Below are positions 61,640-64,000 of a stretch of 64,000 nt of DNA, one piece after another; within the stretch, counting starts at the first letter, position 1, and each line of letters starts with the position of its first letter. The stretch covers positions 248,001-312,000 of the forward strand of contig OZ257131.1 of NCBI GenBank assembly GCA_965278985.1, written 5' to 3'. Made by a program: the position numbers and the translations under genes. This DNA is from CAISIP01 sp965278985. GTDB taxonomy: Bacteria > Pseudomonadota > Gammaproteobacteria > Burkholderiales > Burkholderiaceae_C. A model generated the notes under the pieces. The model was not told the DNA's origin. It did no database searches and saw only the letters and a program-made list of their open reading frames with translations.

Positions 61640-62725
61640 ATGCCCGACACCCTTTTCAACCAACCCGCGCTGCAGCGCCGTCTCCTGCAAGCCGCAGATT
61701 TCGGCGCGGCTTTGCAGCTTCTGCCGGCGTGGCTGGCGCTCGACGAGGCGACCCGCCTGCAACTGCCCGCGCTGTGGCGTGAGCTGCTGCACCATCCGGG
61801 CTTCAATGCCGATGTGATCGAAGACCTGGGCGCCCCGGCAGGCCGGCGCATCCAGGCCATCGGCATGTCCATCGCACTGGACGCATGCTGGCAGCAGCGC
61901 GTGCGCGACAGGCCCCAGCCGTGGATCACCCGGCATCTCTACACGGCCCTGCTGGAAGGCCGCACCCGGCCACCGGGCGAGCGCGAGATGGCGCGGGCGA
62001 ACGCCTCGCACGGCGATGACCAGGGCTTGAGCTTCATGGTGCTGCACTACCAGCAGCACAACACGGACATGCGCGACCCGCAGGCGGTGGCCGTGGTGTC
62101 CGCCGGGGTGACGGCACTGCGACTGGCGCACGCCGGACACCGGGTGCGCGAGATCCACCAGGAGGCATGGCAACACGAGCACGCCTACATGCACAGCATC
62201 GGCATGCTCCAGCGCAGCACCCATAACCACGACCACCATCACGACGCCGGCCCGCGCAACGCGCCTTTGCAGGTGCTGCCCGAGCTCTTCGGCCTGCACC
62301 GTGCGGAGGCCTTGCGCCAGCTGCCGGGCTCCCACATCCGCGAGATCTTCGAGCATTGCACACCGGTCTTCGGCTTCAGCGGGGCCGAACGGCGCCTGCT
62401 GCGGCGCGCGCTGTTCGACGAGCCTGACGAACTGGTCGCGGTGCTGATGGGCGTGTCGTCCCACACGTTGAAGAAGCTCTGGCGCTCGATCTACGAACGG
62501 GTCGAAGACCGGTTTCCCACGCTGCTGGCAGATGCGGCCGCGCTCGGTGCCGAGGGCGTGCGCGGTCCCGAGAAGCGCCGTACGCTGATGCGTTATCTGC
62601 GCCAGCACCTGGAGGAGGTACGCCCTTGTGCGGCGGTGGCCGGGGCCGTGGACCGGTCGGGCGCGGCGCGGGAGCCGCGGCGGACATCCAGCCCCGCCGC
62701 GCCGTGGGCGCCGCGCACGGCCTGA
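61640..62725 (+). CDS. Hypothetical protein with LuxR-like HTH near the C-terminus
   Basis: 361 residues, family not recognised. The N-terminal half is helical (LLQAADFGAALQLLPAWLALDEATRLQLPALWRELL). A His-rich stretch (STHNHDHHHDAGPR, ~residue 195) follows. Near the end, FSGAERRLLRRALFDEPDELVAVLMGVSSHTLKKLWRSIYERV has the spacing of a LuxR-type HTH with a changed second helix. The tail is low-complexity and Ala/Arg/Pro-rich. The genuine start MPDTLFNQP is at 61640; regulation by the divergent Lrp protein is possible. Confidence 0.65.
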   Translation: MPDTLFNQPALQRRLLQAADFGAALQLLPAWLALDEATRLQLPALWRELLHHPGFNADVIEDLGAPAGRRIQAIGMSIALDACWQQRVRDRPQPWITRHLYTALLEGRTRPPGEREMARANASHGDDQGLSFMVLHYQQHNTDMRDPQAVAVVSAGVTALRLAHAGHRVREIHQEAWQHEHAYMHSIGMLQRSTHNHDHHHDAGPRNAPLQVLPELFGLHRAEALRQLPGSHIREIFEHCTPVFGFSGAERRLLRRALFDEPDELVAVLMGVSSHTLKKLWRSIYERVEDRFPTLLADAAALGAEGVRGPEKRRTLMRYLRQHLEEVRPCAAVAGAVDRSGAAREPRRTSSPAAPWAPRTA

Positions 62726-62892
62726 CAACGCACGGGCCTTCGGGGCGAGGGGCTGGTCCGGGCCGGGAAGCGCCGGCAAAGCCGCCGCAATCCATGCAGG
62801 CGATGCATGCTTTCCATGCACATTCCTCAACGGACACCGTGCGTGTCCCGGCGCAGAATGCAGCGGCATCGACGGCTCTTTCGCACACCCCC

Positions 62893-64000
62893 ATGACCGC
62901 TCCCGCATCCACCTCGATCCTGCACGACCTCTGGCACCTGGCGGGCCTGCCTGCCGAAGCGCTGCCGCATGCGCGGCTCACGGGGCAGGAGCCGATGCTG
63001 CCGTCGTCCTTCTTCGTTGGCACCGCGGCGCAGAGATGCATCGCCGCCGCTGCGCTGGCCGCGGCCGAGCTGCGCCACCTGCGCGGACATGCGCGGCAGA
63101 CGGTGTCGGTGGACATGCGGCATGCGGCGCAGGAGTGCAGCAACTGGTTCAGCCTCGACGGTGTGGTGCCCGACCCGTGGGACAAGCTCTCGGGCATCTA
63201 CCCCTGCGGTGGCGACGGTAGCCGTGGATGGGTGCGCATCCATGCGAACTTTCGTCACCACCGCGATGGCGCATTGCGCTTGCTGGGTGTTTCGCTGGAC
63301 GACGACACCAGCAAGGACGACGTGCGCAAGGCGCTGAACGGCTGGGACGCGCTGCAGTTCGAGCAGGCAGCGGCCGATGCAGGCATCGTGGTCGCGGCCG
63401 TGCGCGACTTCGCGCAGTGGGACGCGCATCCCCAAGGCCAGGCCGTCGCCGCCTTGCCGCTGTTCAGCATCGAGCAGATCGGCGAGGCCGCGCCGCTGCC
63501 CTGGCCTACGCTGCGTGCGGAGCAACGCCCGCTGGAAGCCCTTCGCGTGCTGGAGCTCACGCGCATCCTGGCAGGCCCCGTGGGCGGGCGCACGCTGGCC
63601 GCTTACGGCGCAGACGTGTTGCTGGTGAACTCGCCGCACCTGCCCAACATCGTATCCATCGCCGAGACCAGCCGCGGCAAACGCTCGGCGCATGCGGACC
63701 TGGACACCGAAGCCGGCCGCGCCGCGCTGCGGGATGTGGCCGCCCAGAGCCATGTGTTCCTGCAGGGTTACCGCCCCGGTGGCCTCGCCGCGCGGGGCTT
63801 CGGGCCTGAAGACCTCGCCGCGTTGCGGCCCGGCATCGTGGTCGTCTCGCTCAGCGCCTACAGCCATGCGGGGCCGTGGGCGAACCGGCGCGGCTTCGAC
63901 TCGCTGGTGCAGGCCGCCACGGGCTTCAACCAGGCCGAGGCCCTGGCCGCAGGCAGCGCCGCGCCCAAGGCCTTGCCGGTGCAGATCCTGGACCATGCCT
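62893..64000 (+). CDS. CaiB/BaiF-type (class III) CoA-transferase family protein, 3' truncated by window edge
   Basis: At least 369 residues, open to the window end. The first ~210 residues (ILHDLWHLAGLPAEALPHARL ... DALQFEQAAADAGIVVAAVRDFAQWDAHPQGQAVAALPLFSIEQIG) match the second half of a family III protein. The core with LEALRVLELTRILAGPVGGRTLAAYGADVLLVNSP and SRGKRSAHADLDTEAGRAALRDV then begins, so the sequence may be a tandem two-module CoA-transferase. The usual catalytic Asp lies around or after VFLQGYRPGGLAARGFGPEDLAAL. Substrate unknown. Confidence 0.8.
   Translation, partial: MTAPASTSILHDLWHLAGLPAEALPHARLTGQEPMLPSSFFVGTAAQRCIAAAALAAAELRHLRGHARQTVSVDMRHAAQECSNWFSLDGVVPDPWDKLSGIYPCGGDGSRGWVRIHANFRHHRDGALRLLGVSLDDDTSKDDVRKALNGWDALQFEQAAADAGIVVAAVRDFAQWDAHPQGQAVAALPLFSIEQIGEAAPLPWPTLRAEQRPLEALRVLELTRILAGPVGGRTLAAYGADVLLVNSPHLPNIVSIAETSRGKRSAHADLDTEAGRAALRDVAAQSHVFLQGYRPGGLAARGFGPEDLAALRPGIVVVSLSAYSHAGPWANRRGFDSLVQAATGFNQAEALAAGSAAPKALPVQILDHA

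Overview
The window is GC-rich and densely coded, and looks like a chromosome segment of a beta-proteobacterium of the Comamonadaceae (Acidovorax-like). That placement is an inference from gene content: a glnA - small DUF4124-like gene - ntrB - ntrC locus, Ohr, EI24 and RsuA-type genes, a PEP-CTERM protein, and many ABC importers with twin-arginine leaders. No rRNA, tRNA, CRISPR array, integrase or intact insertion sequence was seen.

Layout. (1) 1-14587 is a ureide/amide nitrogen catabolic region. It holds the end of a LysR regulator, an allophanate hydrolase (atzF), an SsuABC-type importer, the atzG-atzE-atzH trio, a nucleoside-type (BMP) importer, a biuret hydrolase (biuH), a second cysteine hydrolase of the same fold and a GntR/FCD regulator. 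Two sigma54-type promoters, at 770 and 7447, each carry the same 12-bp palindrome at the same distance over the predicted transcription start. (2) 14648-20110 holds a PAS-GGDEF-EAL protein with a degenerate GGAEF motif, a pseudouridine synthase, an EI24 membrane protein and a CinA-like protein. (3) 20142-25147 is the nitrogen control core: glnA with NtrC-like dyads and a sigma54 promoter, a small secreted protein, ntrB and ntrC. (4) 25226-34971 contains mostly single stress or metabolic genes: a NarL-type regulator, a luciferase-like oxidoreductase, an amidohydrolase, hemerythrin, DUF427, a 2OG dioxygenase, a VOC protein, short hypotheticals, and a DUF899/beta-propeller pair beside a TPR-HTH regulator. 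(5) 35065-48264 contains MmgE/PrpD, a roughly 230-bp multi-hairpin element, ohr, a two-component system, a Tat-exported alpha/beta hydrolase, a DipZ-type protein, an SDR, RecQ, a flavin monooxygenase, the remains of an AraC regulator and a DMT exporter.

(6) 48315-55907 is a second nitrogen-type module. A divergent aminohydrolase lies behind a near-perfect sigma54 promoter. It converges on a minus-strand operon, also behind a sigma54-type promoter, that encodes a PotABCD-like importer, a PuuE-like (allantoinase-type) deacetylase and a one-cysteine Asp/Glu-racemase-fold enzyme. (7) 56165 to the end holds a DUF3455 lipoprotein, an MFS/AraC pair, a YghU-type glutathione transferase, a PEP-CTERM protein, an Lrp/AsnC regulator, a LuxR-like HTH protein and a truncated CoA-transferase gene.

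How the parts fit. Five good sigma54 -24/-12 promoters were found: two at the ureide cluster, one at glnA and two at the second module. They suggest one nitrogen-limitation regulon in which the NtrBC pair encoded mid-window controls ammonium assimilation and two peripheral scavenging pathways. The first pathway can be read chemically as triuret or biuret-like ureides to allophanate to ammonia and CO2. The substrate of the second is unknown and is the best candidate here for an undescribed pathway. All assignments are by reading the sequence; no database search was run.
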